Shown: positions 34,909 to 44,845, counted from the stretch's first letter. The stretch is DNA of 64,000 bases from Nocardioides sp. TF02-7 (GCF_022437945.1 NZ_CP092535.1:124001-188000); one strand, 5' to 3'. Numbers and translations: made by a program. Notes: generated by a model from the letters alone, not told the origin.

Positions 34909-35264
34909 AGATCCTGATCGCCGACGACAGCCGCGTGATGCGGCAGATCGTCATCCGCACGCTGCGTCAGGCCGGGCACGGCGGGCACGACATCCTGGAG
35001 GCCGAGAACGGCCGGGTCGCGCTCGAGCTGGTGCGGAGCGAGTCGCCCGACCTGGTGCTCTCGGACTGGAACATGCCGGAGATGACGGGCATCGAGTGCC
35101 TGACGGCGCTGCGCGCGGCGGGGTCCCCGGTGGCCTTCGGGTTCGTGACGTCCGAGGGGTAGGAGGAGATGCGCCGCCGCGCGACCGACGCCGGCGCCGC
35201 TTTCCTCATCGCCAAGCCGTTCACCCCGGAGGCGTTCGACGAGGCCCTCCGCGGCGTCCTGTAG
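34905..35264 (+). CDS. Second CheY-like receiver, interrupted by an in-frame TAG
   Basis: 119 codons if read through. MKILIADDSRVMRQIVIRTL (acidic pair) and LVLSDWNMPEMTGIECLTAL (Asp), then GFVTSEG, a TAG codon at 35160-35162, and EEMRRRATDAGAAFLIAKPF, then TPEAFDEALRGVL. The frame is unchanged around the stop, so this is a substitution, most simply TCG (Ser) to TAG, and not the indel type seen elsewhere. Without read-through the receiver lacks its last helix and the conserved Lys (AKPF). It may be a sequence error, a true nonsense mutation or a dead copy. Start overlaps the cheX stop. Confidence 0.7.
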
Positions 35265-35275
35265 GGAGGACCTCG

Positions 35276-35759
35276 GTGCCCGTCCACCTTCCCCGGACCC
35301 AAGCAGGTCAAGGACGTCCTCGAGGGGCTCCTCGGGCGCGACGTCACGCTGACGCCCGCCGCGCCGTTCGCGCCCGGCCCCACGACACCGGCCTCGGTCG
35401 CGGTGTACGTCGACGACGGTGCGCGCACCTGCGCGGTCGTCGCCTGCGACCTGGCGCTGTCGGCGTACGCCGGCGCCGCGCTCGCGCTGGTGCCGCCGGG
35501 CGCCGCCGCCGAGGCGGTCGCGGACGGCAAGCTCCCCGACCCGCTGGCCGAGAACCTCTACGAGGTGCTCAACGTCGCCGCGTCCGCCTTCAACGTGCCC
35601 GGCGCCGAGCACCTCCGCCTCCACGCGCTGCACCCGGCCGGTCCCCCGCTCGACCCGGCTGTGCGGCTGCAGACGCTGACGCTCGGCCGCCGCGAGGACC
35701 TGGCGGTCGACGTGGCCGGCTACGGCAGCGGTGCCCTGAGCATCGTCCTCCTGGCGTGA
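35276..35759 (+). CDS. Unknown protein after cheY2, possible second CheC/CheX-like phosphatase, frameshifted
   Basis: About 160 residues from GTG 35276 (GGGAGGA upstream), with one extra C at about 35292. The frame reads LPGPKQVKDVLEGLLGRDVT and VAVYVDDGARTCAVVACDLA, then ends GYGSGALSIVLLA. The helix PLAENLYEVLNVAASAFNVP contains E-V-L-N, the E-x2-N pattern of CheC-family phosphatases, and the order helix-strand-strand is similar to the cheX gene before it. I do not recognise it with certainty. Last gene of the cheR operon, 12 bp after cheY2. Confidence 0.55.
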
Positions 35760-35797
35760 CCCTCGCGTGACCGGCACCGGGTGATCCAGGCCTCCCG

Positions 35798-35809
35798 GGA
35801 CCTAGGTCC
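35798..35809. promoter_or_regulatory. 12-bp perfect palindrome upstream of flgB
   Basis: GGACCTAGGTCC, about 40 bp before the predicted flgB -35. Could be an operator; no other copy noticed in the window. Confidence 0.3.
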
Positions 35810-35848
35810 TGACTTCGGCCCGACCCGGTCCGAGTTGGTCCGCGCCGC

Positions 35849-35875
35849 TCAGGTCGCCGGCACGGGCGCCGATCG
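35849..35875 (+). promoter_or_regulatory. FliA-type promoter of the flgB operon
   Basis: TCAG, 15 bp, GCCGATCG; about 100 nt before the flgB GTG. Confidence 0.55.
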
Positions 35876-35976
35876 GAGCGGCGAGCAGGGGATCGCTCAC
35901 CCCCAGGCCGACGGACCGGCCACCGCCCAGCACAGCGCGCCCCTCCGGGCGTGACTCCCCTCGGAGGTCCTCCCTG

Positions 35977-36366
35977 GTGTCCATCGCCGGTCCTGGTCCC
36001 GTCGGCCCTGATCCCGTCGGCCCTGATCCCGTCGGCTTCGCCCTGCACGCCGCGATGAACGGTCTCTCCGTGCGGCAGCGCGTGGTGGCCGACAACATCG
36101 CGAACGTCGACACTCCCGGCTTCCGCGCGACCAGCGTCGACTTCGAGAGCTCGCTCCAGCGGGCGATCGACCGGGGCCGGGTGACGGCCGCGAGCCCGCT
36201 GGCGGTCGAGGTCGCGCCCACGCTGACGCCGGTGGGCGCCAACGGCAACAACGTCGACCTCCGCAAGGAGTCGATCGCGGCCATCCAGACCCAGTACCAG
36301 TACCAGGTGGTCGGCCGCGCGATCAGCGAGCGGCACGGCCTGGTCAGCAAGGCGGCCCAGGGATGA
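35977..36366 (+). CDS. flgB: Flagellar rod protein FlgB
   Basis: 129 residues, GTG start with GGAGG about 10 nt upstream. [20 protein letters not shown], then [20 protein letters not shown], is the proximal-rod signature; the C-terminus is [20 protein letters not shown]. The extra N-terminus [16 protein letters not shown] comes from a 15-bp DNA repeat. It builds the proximal rod with FlgC. First gene of the long basal-body operon; overlaps flgC by ATGA. Confidence 0.94.
   Translation: MSIAGPGPVGPDPVGPDPVGFALHAAMNGLSVRQRVVADNIANVDTPGFRATSVDFESSLQRAIDRGRVTAASPLAVEVAPTLTPVGANGNNVDLRKESIAAIQTQYQYQVVGRAISERHGLVSKAAQG
35999..36037 (+). repeat. 15-bp tandem repeat inside flgB 5' end
   Basis: CCCGTCGGCCCTGAT in two full copies and a partial third, coding PVGPD repeats. 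Multiples of three keep the frame. Confidence 0.7.
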
Positions 36367-36758
36367 GCGGCGCCTTCGAGACCCTGCGCATCGCCAACAC
36401 CGCGCTCGGCGCCCACCAGGTGTGGCTCGACGCCCTGGCCGGCAACATCGCCAACGCCAACACCGTCACCTCCACCGACGAGGAGGCGTTCCAGGCGACG
36501 TTCGTCCGGTTCCAGCCGCGTGCGGACGGAGGCGTCGACGTGGCCGGGTTCGCCGGCTCCGACCCCGAGGGCCGTGTGGTGCACGACCCGGGCCACCCGC
36601 TCGCCGACGAGGACGGCTACGTCCGCGCACCCGAGGTCGACATGTCGTCGCAGATGAGCCAGCTGATCATGGCCCAGCGCGGCTTCCAGGCCGCCGTGCA
36701 GGTGACCAAGACGGCCCAGGACACCTACGACACCGCGCTCCGGATCGGGGGCCAGTGA
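36363..36758 (+). CDS. flgC: Flagellar rod protein FlgC
   Basis: 131 residues. [20 protein letters not shown], then [20 protein letters not shown], is the rod-protein N-terminus; the C-terminus [20 protein letters not shown], then [18 protein letters not shown], is typical. Proximal rod subunit, exported by the type III apparatus. The stop shares a base with the fliE start (TGATG). Confidence 0.94.
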   Translation: MSGAFETLRIANTALGAHQVWLDALAGNIANANTVTSTDEEAFQATFVRFQPRADGGVDVAGFAGSDPEGRVVHDPGHPLADEDGYVRAPEVDMSSQMSQLIMAQRGFQAAVQVTKTAQDTYDTALRIGGQ

Positions 36759-37087
36759 TGAGCACGATGCCGATCGACCCCACCGCCGGGATCGTCGGAC
36801 CGCTCGGCCCGACCGGACCCGCCGGGATCGACCGCTCCACCCTGGCGCCTGCCGCGCCCACGGACGGCGCCGGGTTCGGCGAGCTGCTGCTCGACGGGCT
36901 CGACCGGCTCGAGGGCCTGACCGACCGTGCCGACGGTCTCGCCGTCGACGCCGCGACCGGCCGGCTCGAGAACGTCCACGACTACACGATCGCCGCGAGC
37001 GAGGCCTCGGTCGCGACCCAGCTGACGGTCGCGGTGCGCAACAAGGCCGTCGAGGCGTTCAACGAGATCCTCCGCATGCAGGTCTGA
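36758..37087 (+). CDS. fliE: MS-ring/rod junction protein FliE
   Basis: 109 residues. Gly/Pro-rich N-terminus, then [20 protein letters not shown] and the conserved C-terminal helix [20 protein letters not shown], then [15 protein letters not shown]. It connects the FliF ring to the rod. 7 bp before fliF. Confidence 0.92.
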   Translation: MSTMPIDPTAGIVGPLGPTGPAGIDRSTLAPAAPTDGAGFGELLLDGLDRLEGLTDRADGLAVDAATGRLENVHDYTIAASEASVATQLTVAVRNKAVEAFNEILRMQV

Positions 37088-37094
37088 GGTCACG

Positions 37095-38684
37095 ATGCGC
37101 ACCACCCTCACCGGGCTGCTCACCCGCGCCCGCCGGACCATCGCCACCCTCACCGCCGGTCAGCGCGCGATCGCGCTCGTCGGTGCCGCCGCGCTGCTCG
37201 TCGGGGCGTTCCTCGTCGTGCGGTGGGCGTCGACCCCGAGCTACGCGCCGCTGTTCTCCGACCTGTCCGGTGCCGACGCGAGCGCCGTCATCGAGGAGCT
37301 CGACGCGCAGGGCATCCCCTACGAGCTCAGCAACGGCGGCTCGACGATCATGGTGCCCCGCTCCGACGTCTACTCCACCAGGATCGCGCTGTCCGGGCAG
37401 GGCCTCCCTGCGGCCTCGGACTCCGGCTACAGCCTGCTCGACGACGCCGACCTCTCCACCTCCGAGTTCAAGGAGCAGACCGACTTCAAGCGGGCGATGG
37501 AGGGCGAGCTCTCCTCGACGATCGAGGCGATCGACGGCGTCGAGACGGCCGTGGTCCGCCTCACCCTGCCGGAGAAGGAGGTCTTCAGCGACGACCAGAC
37601 CGAGCCGACCGCGTCGGTCCTCGTCGACACCCCGCAGGGCAGCACCCTCGCCGCCGACCAGGTGCAGGCGGTCGTCCACCTCGTCGCCTCGAGCGTCGAG
37701 CGCCTCGACCCCGAGCGGGTCACCGTCGCGGACGCCACCGGCACGATGCTGACCGACCCCGAGGCGGGCAACGGCGCCGGGTCCACCAACGTGCGCGCCT
37801 CGGCCGTCACGGAGTTCCAGGACCGCATGGAGGCGGAGATCCAGGCCGTGCTCGACCGGGTCGTCGGAGCCGGCAACGCGATCACCGACGTCACCGCCGA
37901 CCTCAACTTCGACACCTCCGTGACCGACACCCGGACCTACGAGGTGCCCGACGACGACGTGCCGCCGCTGGCGGAGTCCCGCAGCACCGAGACCTACAGC
38001 GGGCCGGCCGACGCCGCCGACGGCGGCGGGATCGTCGGCCCCGACGGCCAGATGGACCCGGGCGCCGGCGGAACCGGCGACGACTCGGCGTACGAGAACT
38101 CCGAGGTGACCCGGGACAACGCGGTCAACGAGACCCGCGAGCGCCGGGAGGCCGCTCCCGGCGAGGTCGACAGCATCCACGTGGGCGTCGTGCTGGACGC
38201 CGCGCGGACCGCCACGATCGACCCCGACCACGTCGAGGAGCTGATCACCGCCGCCATCGGCATCAAGCCGCGGCGCGGCGACACCATCGAGGTGGCCGCG
38301 ATGCCGTTCGACCGGTCCGCGGAGGAGGCCGCGGCCGCCGAGATCGCCGCCGCCGAGGCCGCCGACGCCCGGGATCGCCGCAACGACATCTTGATGGCGG
38401 TCGCCGTGTTCCTCGGCATCGCGCTGCTGGTGCTGCTCGCCTGGCTGCAGGCGCGCCGGCGCACGAAGCGGCGCGAGGAGGCGACGACGTACGTCGTCGA
38501 GCAGCTGCGCGCCGAGGCCGCCGCGCGGGCCGCCGTCGAGGCACCCGTGCCCGCGGTCGCCGCGCTCGAGGCCGTCGAGCCGGACGAGAACGCCCAGCTC
38601 CAGGACGAGCTGCGTGCGTTGGTGGAGCGGCAGCCCGAGGACGTGGCCGCGCTGCTCCGCGGCTGGCTGGTGGAGCCGCGATGA
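37095..38684 (+). CDS. fliF: MS-ring protein FliF
   Basis: 529 residues, uninterrupted. First membrane helix at about 25-47 (AIALVGAAALLVGAFLVVRW), ring-building motifs PSYAPLFSDLSGADASAVIE, GYSLLDDADLSTSEFKEQTD and KRAMEGELSSTIEAIDGVET, a variable Gly/Asp loop, second helix near 430-450 (ILMAVAVFLGIALLVLLAWL) and a cytoplasmic tail that binds FliG (ELRALVERQPEDVAALLRGW). It forms the ring that nucleates the basal body. Overlaps fliG by ATGA. Confidence 0.96.
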   Translation: MRTTLTGLLTRARRTIATLTAGQRAIALVGAAALLVGAFLVVRWASTPSYAPLFSDLSGADASAVIEELDAQGIPYELSNGGSTIMVPRSDVYSTRIALSGQGLPAASDSGYSLLDDADLSTSEFKEQTDFKRAMEGELSSTIEAIDGVETAVVRLTLPEKEVFSDDQTEPTASVLVDTPQGSTLAADQVQAVVHLVASSVERLDPERVTVADATGTMLTDPEAGNGAGSTNVRASAVTEFQDRMEAEIQAVLDRVVGAGNAITDVTADLNFDTSVTDTRTYEVPDDDVPPLAESRSTETYSGPADAADGGGIVGPDGQMDPGAGGTGDDSAYENSEVTRDNAVNETRERREAAPGEVDSIHVGVVLDAARTATIDPDHVEELITAAIGIKPRRGDTIEVAAMPFDRSAEEAAAAEIAAAEAADARDRRNDILMAVAVFLGIALLVLLAWLQARRRTKRREEATTYVVEQLRAEAAARAAVEAPVPAVAALEAVEPDENAQLQDELRALVERQPEDVAALLRGWLVEPR

Positions 38685-39757
38685 GCACCGCACCCAGCAC
38701 CTCGGTGGGCACCTCACTGGGCACCGCACCGGGCGCAGCGGCATCGGGAGCCCCGCTCGGCAGCGCCGGTGTCCGCAAGGCCGCGATCCTGCTGATCCAG
38801 CTCGGCAAGGACCGCGCGGCCCCGGTGCTCGGCCACCTCGGCGAGTCGGAGGTGGAGGCGATCTCCGCCGAGATCGCCCGGCTCGACCGGGTCACGGCGG
38901 AGGAGACCGAGCAGGTCCTCGTCGAGTTCCGCGACATGGCCACGGCCCACGCGCACGTGACCCAGGGCGGGTTCCGCTTCGCCCAGCAGCTGCTCGAGCA
39001 GTCGCTCGGCCCGGAGCGGGCGGGCGAGATCATGCAGCGGCTGCACGCCGCCCAGGTGCAGATGCCCTTCCAGTTCCTGCACCGTGCCGACCCCGCGCAG
39101 CTGCGCAGCTTCATCGCCGACGAGCACCCGCAGGTGATCGCGCTCGTGCTCGCGCACATGAGCGCGGACAAGGCGTCCCTGCTGCTCGGCGGGCTGCCCG
39201 CGCACCAGCAGGCGGTCGTCGCCCACCGGATCGCGGTGATGGATCGGACCAGCCCCGAGATCGTGCGCACCGTCGAGGCCATCCTCGAGCGGAAGCTGTC
39301 CTCGATGCTGCAGCCGGCCGAGGTCTCGCGGGTGGGAGGTGTCGACCCGCTGGTCAACATCATCAACCGCTCCGACCGCCCGACCGAGCGGCAGATCGTC
39401 GAGGGCCTCGAGGGCCTGGACCCGTCGCTCGCCGACGAGGTCAAGAGCCGGATGTTCATGTTCGAGGACATCGTCAACCTCGACGACCGCTCGGTGCAGC
39501 AGGTGCTCCGCCAGGTCGACACCGCCGAGCTCGCGCTGGCGATCAAGGGCGTGAGCGAGCAGGTGCGCGCCAAGATCACGCAGAACCTCTCCGAGCGCGC
39601 GGCCCAGAACCTGATGGAGGAGGTCGAGCTCCTCGGGGCGGTCCGCCTCGTCCAGGTGGAGGAGGCCCAGCAGGGCGTCATCCGCACCATCCGGCAGCTG
39701 GAGGAGCAGGGCCTGATCATGATCAACCGGGGCAACGATGACCAGCTCGTCGTCTGA
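38681..39757 (+). CDS. fliG: Motor switch protein FliG
   Basis: 358 residues, uninterrupted. A Thr/Ser/Gly-rich N-terminal extension (about 25 residues, with a partial DNA repeat) precedes VRKAAILLIQLGKDRAAPVL. The middle domain has FIADEHPQVIALVLAHM (EHPQ motif), and the C-terminal torque helix SRMFMFEDIVNLDDRSVQQV, then LRQVDTAELALAIKG, carries the charged residues that meet MotA. It joins FliF to FliM/FliN. Its end overlaps fliH by 20 bp. Confidence 0.96.
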   Translation: MSTAPSTSVGTSLGTAPGAAASGAPLGSAGVRKAAILLIQLGKDRAAPVLGHLGESEVEAISAEIARLDRVTAEETEQVLVEFRDMATAHAHVTQGGFRFAQQLLEQSLGPERAGEIMQRLHAAQVQMPFQFLHRADPAQLRSFIADEHPQVIALVLAHMSADKASLLLGGLPAHQQAVVAHRIAVMDRTSPEIVRTVEAILERKLSSMLQPAEVSRVGGVDPLVNIINRSDRPTERQIVEGLEGLDPSLADEVKSRMFMFEDIVNLDDRSVQQVLRQVDTAELALAIKGVSEQVRAKITQNLSERAAQNLMEEVELLGAVRLVQVEEAQQGVIRTIRQLEEQGLIMINRGNDDQLVV

Positions 39758-40416
39758 CCGCCCGGCGCCGGTCGTCGAGGCGGTCGCCCTGCCCGAGCTG
39801 CGCAACGGCCGCTGGACGCGGCTGGGCAGCGACCCGCTGCTCGGCGACCAGGTGACCGAGGCCGTGCTCGGCGAGGTCGCCGAGCGGGTCCGCGCCGCCG
39901 CGACCGCCGAGGGGTACGCCGTCGGCTGGGCGCAGGGCCGTCGGGACGCGGCGGCGGCCGCCGCGGCCGAGGCGCGGGACCGGGCCGAGCAGCACGCCGT
40001 CGACGACGCGCGGCGCGAGGCCGAGCACCGGGCGGCGGTCGAGGCGCTCGGCCGGGCCGCCGACGACGTCCGGTCGCACCTGGGCCGGTTGGCCGCAGCG
40101 TTGGAGGACCAGGCGACGACGCTCGCGGCGGCCCCTCACCGAGGAGGTGCTGGGGCACGCCGTGCGTGCGGTGACCGCACCCGACGTGGTCCGGCGGGTG
40201 CTCGACGTGCTCCCCGCGACCGCGGTCGCGCGGGTCCACCTGCACCCCTCGGTCGCCGACGACCCCGCGGTCGGGTCGCTGGCCGACCGCGGACTCGACG
40301 TCGTGGCCGACCCCGCCCTCGACCGGGCGGACGCCCTCGTCGACTGCGACGGCTCGATCGTCGACCTGCGGGTCGGCGAGGCGATGGCCCGCGTGCGGGA
40401 CGTGCTGACCCGATGA
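39738..40416 (+). CDS. fliH: Export apparatus regulator FliH, frameshifted
   Basis: About 225 residues. The Ala/Arg/Glu-rich coiled coil (AEGYAVGWAQGRRDAAAAAA) is followed after an extra C at about 40133 by LTEEVLGHAVRAVTAPDVVR, ARVHLHPSVADDP and CDGSIVDLRVGEAMARVRDV. GxxxG-like spacing and the FliH/HrpE C-terminal fold are as expected. It is the peripheral stalk that holds FliI at the export gate. ATG 39738 lies inside the fliG end. Confidence 0.85.
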
Positions 40417-41725
40417 CGGCGCTCACCGACGACATCCGCGACCGGGCCCTCGCCGCCGCCCGGCCGCGGCGTCTGGGGACGGTGGCCGAGCTCGTCGGCC
40501 TCCACCTCGTGGTCCGCGGGATCCGCGCCGGCCTCGGGGACCTGGTCGAGGTCGCGACGGCGGGCGGACGGCCGCTGCTCGCCGAGGTCGCCGCCCTCCG
40601 GGGAGACGGGATGGTGTGCCTGCCGCTGGGGCCGACCGCCGGCACCCGGGTCGGCGACCTCGTGCGCCACACCGGCGGACCGCTCCTCGTGGGCGTCGGC
40701 GACGCGCTGCGCGGCCGGGTCCTCGACGGTCTCGGACGCCCGGTCGACGGCGGTGCGCCGCTCCCCCGGGCTGCCCCGGGTGCCGGTCGACCTCGACGCG
40801 CCCGACCCGCTCTCCCGCCCGCGGATCACCGAACCGCTCGCCCTCGGCGTACGCGCACTCGACGCGCTGGTGCCCTGCGGGGTCGGGCAGCGGATGGGGA
40901 TCATGGCGGGCTCCGGCGTCGGCAAGTCGTCCCTGCTCTCGATGATCGCCCGCGGCGCCGACGCCGACGTCAACGTGATCGCGCTCGTCGGCGAGCGCGG
41001 CCGCGAGGTCCGCGAGTTCATCGAGGCCGACCTCGGTGACGCCGGGCTGGCGCGGTCGGTCGTGGTCGTCGCGACCTCGGACGCCCCCCGCCGTCGAGCG
41101 GCTGCGCGCCGCCTTCGTGGCGACCAGGATCGCCGAGTGGTTCCGCGACGCCGGCAACCGCGTGGTGCTGATGATGGACTCCCTGACCCGGGTCGCGATG
41201 GCACAGCGGGAGATCGGCCTGTCCGCCGGGGAGCCGCCGGCCACCCGCGGCTACCCACCCAGCGTCTTCGGGCTCCTCCCCCGCCTGCTCGAGCGCGCCG
41301 GCACCTCCGCCGCCGGCTCGATCACCGGCCTCTACACCGTGCTGGTCGAGGGCGACGACCTCCAGGACCCGATCGGTGACACCGCCCGCTCGATCCTCGA
41401 CGGCCACGTGGTCCTCTCCCGCGACCTCGCCACCGCCGGGCACTTCCCCGCGGTCGACGTGCTGGAGTCGATCTCGCGGCTGACCTCTTCGGTCACCAGC
41501 GCGGAGGAGGGCGAGGCCGCGACGCGGCTCCGACGGATGCTCGCCGCCCACCGCTCCGTGCGCGAGCTGGTCGAGATCGGGGCCTACGTCGCCGGCGCCG
41601 ACCCGGACGCCGACGCCGCGCTCGCCCGCCTCCCGCGGATCCACGACTTCCTGCGGCAGCGGATGGACGACGTCACGCCGGCCGCCGACACCTGGCGCCG
41701 CCTCGCGGAGCTGGTGGCTCCGTGA
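40413..41725 (+). CDS. fliI: Flagellum-specific ATPase FliI, two frameshifts
   Basis: About 436 residues. Walker [35 protein letters not shown], Walker [21 protein letters not shown], then [19 protein letters not shown] and [20 protein letters not shown]. Extra C bases at about 40765 ([20 protein letters not shown]) and about 41092 ([20 protein letters not shown]); length modulo 3 agrees with two insertions. It energises substrate unloading at the type III gate. ATGA overlap with fliH; GTGA-type overlap with fliJ. Confidence 0.95.
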
Positions 41726-42186
41726 CCGGGCACAGGGACGACGCCGGCCTCGGCGCGGTGGCGCGGGTGCGCGCCGTGCGCGAGCAGGACGACCGGATCG
41801 GGCTCCGGCTGGCGCTGGCCGAGGCCGCGACCCGGCACGAGCGCACGGAGGAGCTGCTCGGCATGCTCGCCCGCAGCCCCGTCACCGGGACCCTGCCCCC
41901 CCGGGAGCTGCTCGGGCAGCGGGCCGCGCTGGGCCGGCTCGGTGCCGCCGTCAGCGACGCCGAGGCCTCCGCCCGCACCGCCGACGCGGTGACCGCCGAG
42001 GCCCGGACCCGCTGGGAGGCGGCGCGCACCAGGCTGGCCGCCGTCGAACGGCTGCTCGAGGCGCGGGCCGCCCGCCGCCGGGCCGACGCCGAGCGGCGGA
42101 CCGCGAAGGAGGCCGACGACCTCGCTGCCCAGCGCTGGCTGCGCGCGACCGCGCGCACGGCCCGGCCCGAGGAGCGCACCCGATGA
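41722..42186 (+). CDS. fliJ: Flagellar export protein FliJ
   Basis: 154 residues, GTG start overlapping the fliI stop. One long coiled coil ([20 protein letters not shown] to [20 protein letters not shown], then [20 protein letters not shown]). Sequence is not strongly conserved, but the position between fliI and fliK and the coiled-coil character define it. It acts as the rotor shaft-like stalk inside the FliI ring. Overlaps the next gene by ATGA. Confidence 0.85.
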   Translation: MTGHRDDAGLGAVARVRAVREQDDRIGLRLALAEAATRHERTEELLGMLARSPVTGTLPPRELLGQRAALGRLGAAVSDAEASARTADAVTAEARTRWEAARTRLAAVERLLEARAARRRADAERRTAKEADDLAAQRWLRATARTARPEERTR

Positions 42187-43132
42187 GCATCGACCAGGTG
42201 ACCGCACGGATCGGGGAGATCCAGACGCAGCTCGCGCGGTTCGTGTCCGTGCGCCCGGCCGCGGGCACGGCGGCCGCCGGCTTCACGACCGAGCTGGCCG
42301 CCGCCACCGGCACCGGCGTCACCGGCGCCGACGTGGTCGCCGAGGCGAAGAAGTACCTCGGCCTCCCCTACGTCTGGGGCGGCACGAGCATCGAGACCGG
42401 CGTCGACTGCTCCGGGCTGGTGCAGTCGGTCTACCGGGCGCTGGGCTACGACCTCCCGCGGGTCTCGGCGGACCAGGCCCGCGCCGGGACCCCGGTGGCG
42501 AGCCTGGCCGAGGCGCAGCCCGGCGACCTGATCGCATGGGACAGCTCCAGCCGCAACAACGGCGCCGACCACATCGCGATCTACATCGGCGACGGCAAGA
42601 TGATCGAGGCCCCGCGCACCGGGCTCGACGTGCGGATCGTCGACGTCCCGTCGGAGCCCGACTACATCCGGCGGATCATCGAGACCCCGGTGGCGACCGC
42701 GCCGGTCTCGGTCCTCGCCCCCCCAACGCGCTCACCATGGCGCAGGTGCCGCCGTCGACGCCGTACGCCGACCTCATCAACGCCGCGGCGATGCGCACCG
42801 GCGTCCCCGCCGACCTGATCGCGGCCGTCGCGAAGCAGGAGTCGGGCTTCGACCCGCGGGCCGTCAGCCACGCCGGCGCCCAGGGGATCATGCAGCTGAT
42901 GCCCGGCACCGCCCGGGGGCTCGGGGTGCAGGACCCGTTCGACCCGGCGCAGGCGATCGACGGCGGCGCCCGGCTGCTGCGCGACCTGCTCGACCGGTTC
43001 GGGCGGACCGACCTCGCGCTGGCGGCGTACAACGCCGGCCCCGGCGCGGTGCTGCGCTACGACGGCATCCCGCCGTACGCCGAGACCCGCGCCTACGTGC
43101 GCAGCGTGATGGCGCTGCTCGAGGAGAGGTGA
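42183..43132 (+). CDS. NlpC/P60 endopeptidase fused to a lytic transglycosylase, frameshifted
   Basis: About 316 residues. Residues 1-40 resemble a FliJ/coiled-coil start, then an NlpC/P60 domain with catalytic Cys in [20 protein letters not shown] and His in [20 protein letters not shown], then, after one missing C in the run at 42718, an SLT lytic transglycosylase: [20 protein letters not shown] (catalytic Glu), [17 protein letters not shown] and [20 protein letters not shown]. There is no signal peptide. Placed in the rod-hook operon, it probably cuts peptidoglycan for rod passage in place of FlgJ, perhaps exported by the flagellar gate. The double-enzyme fusion is unusual. Confidence 0.87.
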
Positions 43133-43139
43133 GCGACCC

Positions 43140-44382
43140 GTGAACCTGGCACCGATCCTTCCCGCGCCCGCGACGGCGCCCGCGCCCGACGGGGGGCACG
43201 TCGACCGCCGACGGCGGCCCGGCGTCCGACGGCGGCTTCCTCGCCGCGCTCGCCACCGCGCTGGGCGAGGCCGCCGGACCGCTCCCGGCACCCTCGATCG
43301 GCCAGCCGGACGCCCATCCGGACGTCCAGCCGGACTCCCCAGCCGGACGCGGGGACCACCGGGGGGTCGCCCACGGACCGGCAGCCCGACGTCACCGTGG
43401 TCGTCGCGCTGCCGGCCGTGGTCCCCGGCGCGGCCGGCGTCCCGCCGCTGCCACCGTTGCTCCCGCCGGCCGCCGCGTCGGTCCTCCCGCCGGCCGACCC
43501 GGTCGCGGCCGCCGGAGCCGCGCTCGCCGCACCAGCCGACATCCCCCCTCGGCGCGCCGCTCGACGTCGGGACCGCGACCGGGGCTGCCGTCGCCGGGCC
43601 GGACGACGCCCGTGCCGCCGCGCCGCCGGCCGGTCGGCCGCTGGCCGCACCAGCCGCGGTCACGGCAGCCGCGGCCACCCTCCCGGTGGACACCACCCCG
43701 GCCGTCCCGGCCGCCGCAGCGGACCCGGCGTCGCCGGCAGCACCGGTCGCCGTCCCGCCCGACCAGGGTCCACCGGCCCCCGGTGGTCCGGCAGCCACGA
43801 CAGCCGCCCCGGTCGCGCCGGCCGGCCCGGTCACGCCGGCCGGCCCGGTCACGCCGGGCGTGCCACCGCCCGAGCCGGGCACCCCGGAGGCCGTGGCACG
43901 GCAGCTGTTCCCCGAGGTCACCCGGATCTCGACCGGACGCGAGGGGGACGCACCGGCTCACGGTGACGCTGCAACCCGCGCACCTCGGTGAGGTGCGCGT
44001 GACGCTCGTCGTCCGGGACGGGAGCGTCCACGTCAGCCTGGCGGGCGAGCAGGCCACGACCGCCCTCCTCCAGGGCGCGCCGGAGCTGCGCCGGCTGCTC
44101 GAGCAGGCGGGAGCGGTCGAGGCCCGCGTCGTCGTGCGCGACGCACCCGCACCCGCTCCGGACGGCCACCCCGGCCCGCGCGACGACGGCACCGCCGCCC
44201 GCCACGACGGCGGCGGGCCCGGCGGCCACGACCACGACCGCCGTCCCGGCACCGCTGGCGGCGCCGACGACGGCGCCGCCAGGGCCCCTGGCGCCACCGA
44301 TCCCGCCGGGACACCGCGACGCGCGGCGCCGGTCCCCCCGATCCCCCACCCGACGACCGGCCGGCTCGACCGGCTGGTGTGA
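43140..44382 (+). CDS. fliK: Hook-length control protein FliK, several frameshifts
   Basis: About 414 codons with at least four frame breaks (near 43197, 43338, 43548 and 43943) in G/C runs. The N-terminal part is low complexity: Ala, Pro, Val and Gly (VTPAGPVTPGVPPPEPGTPE). The C-terminal domain is clear: LTVTLQPAHLGEVRVTLVVR, then DGSVHVSLAGEQATTALLQG and APELRRLLEQAGAVEARVVV, the FliK substrate-switch fold (L.P..LG.V). The His/Gly/Asp tail is unconserved. It measures the hook and flips FlhB specificity. GTG 43140, 7 bp after the previous stop. Confidence 0.82.
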
Positions 44383-44393
44383 GGAGGCAGCAC

Positions 44394-44845
44394 ATGTCCG
44401 TCCCGTCCCCGAGGGCGTCACCGCCACCCCGTGGTCGCCGCCACCCCAGGCGAGCGCAGGCCTGGGCGACCAGCAGCTGTTCCTGGAGCTGATGGTCACG
44501 CAGCTGCGCTACCAGGACCCGCTCAACCCGACCGACTCCGCCGACTTCCTCGCCCAGACCGCCCAGTTCACCGCCTTGGAGAAGATGCAGGCGGTCGCCG
44601 ACCAGACGGCGATGCTGGTGTCGACCCAGCTGGCCTTCGGCGCGGGCTCACTGGTGGGCAAGACCGTCCAGTGGGTCGACGAGACCGGTGCGGAGCACAC
44701 GGGGACCGTGCGCGGGACGACGTTCCTGGCCACCGGCCCGGTGCTCGACGTGGACGGCGAGGACGTCCCCATCACCAGCCTGCTCGGCGTGGGCGGTTCC
44801 GACTCCCCCGCCCCGACCGACCCGACCGCTCCCGCGGCCGGCTGA
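44394..44845 (+). CDS. flgD: Hook-assembly scaffold FlgD, frameshifted near the start
   Basis: About 150 residues, shorter than enteric FlgD (about 230), lacking most of the C-terminal tudor/Fn domains. GLGDQQLFLELMVTQLRYQD, then PLNPTDSADFLAQTAQFTAL and EKMQAV, is the defining N-terminus; VGKTVQWVDETGAEHTGTVR follows. One C seems missing at about 44408, joining ATG 44394 (GAGGAGG upstream) to the conserved frame. It caps the growing hook. Confidence 0.9.
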
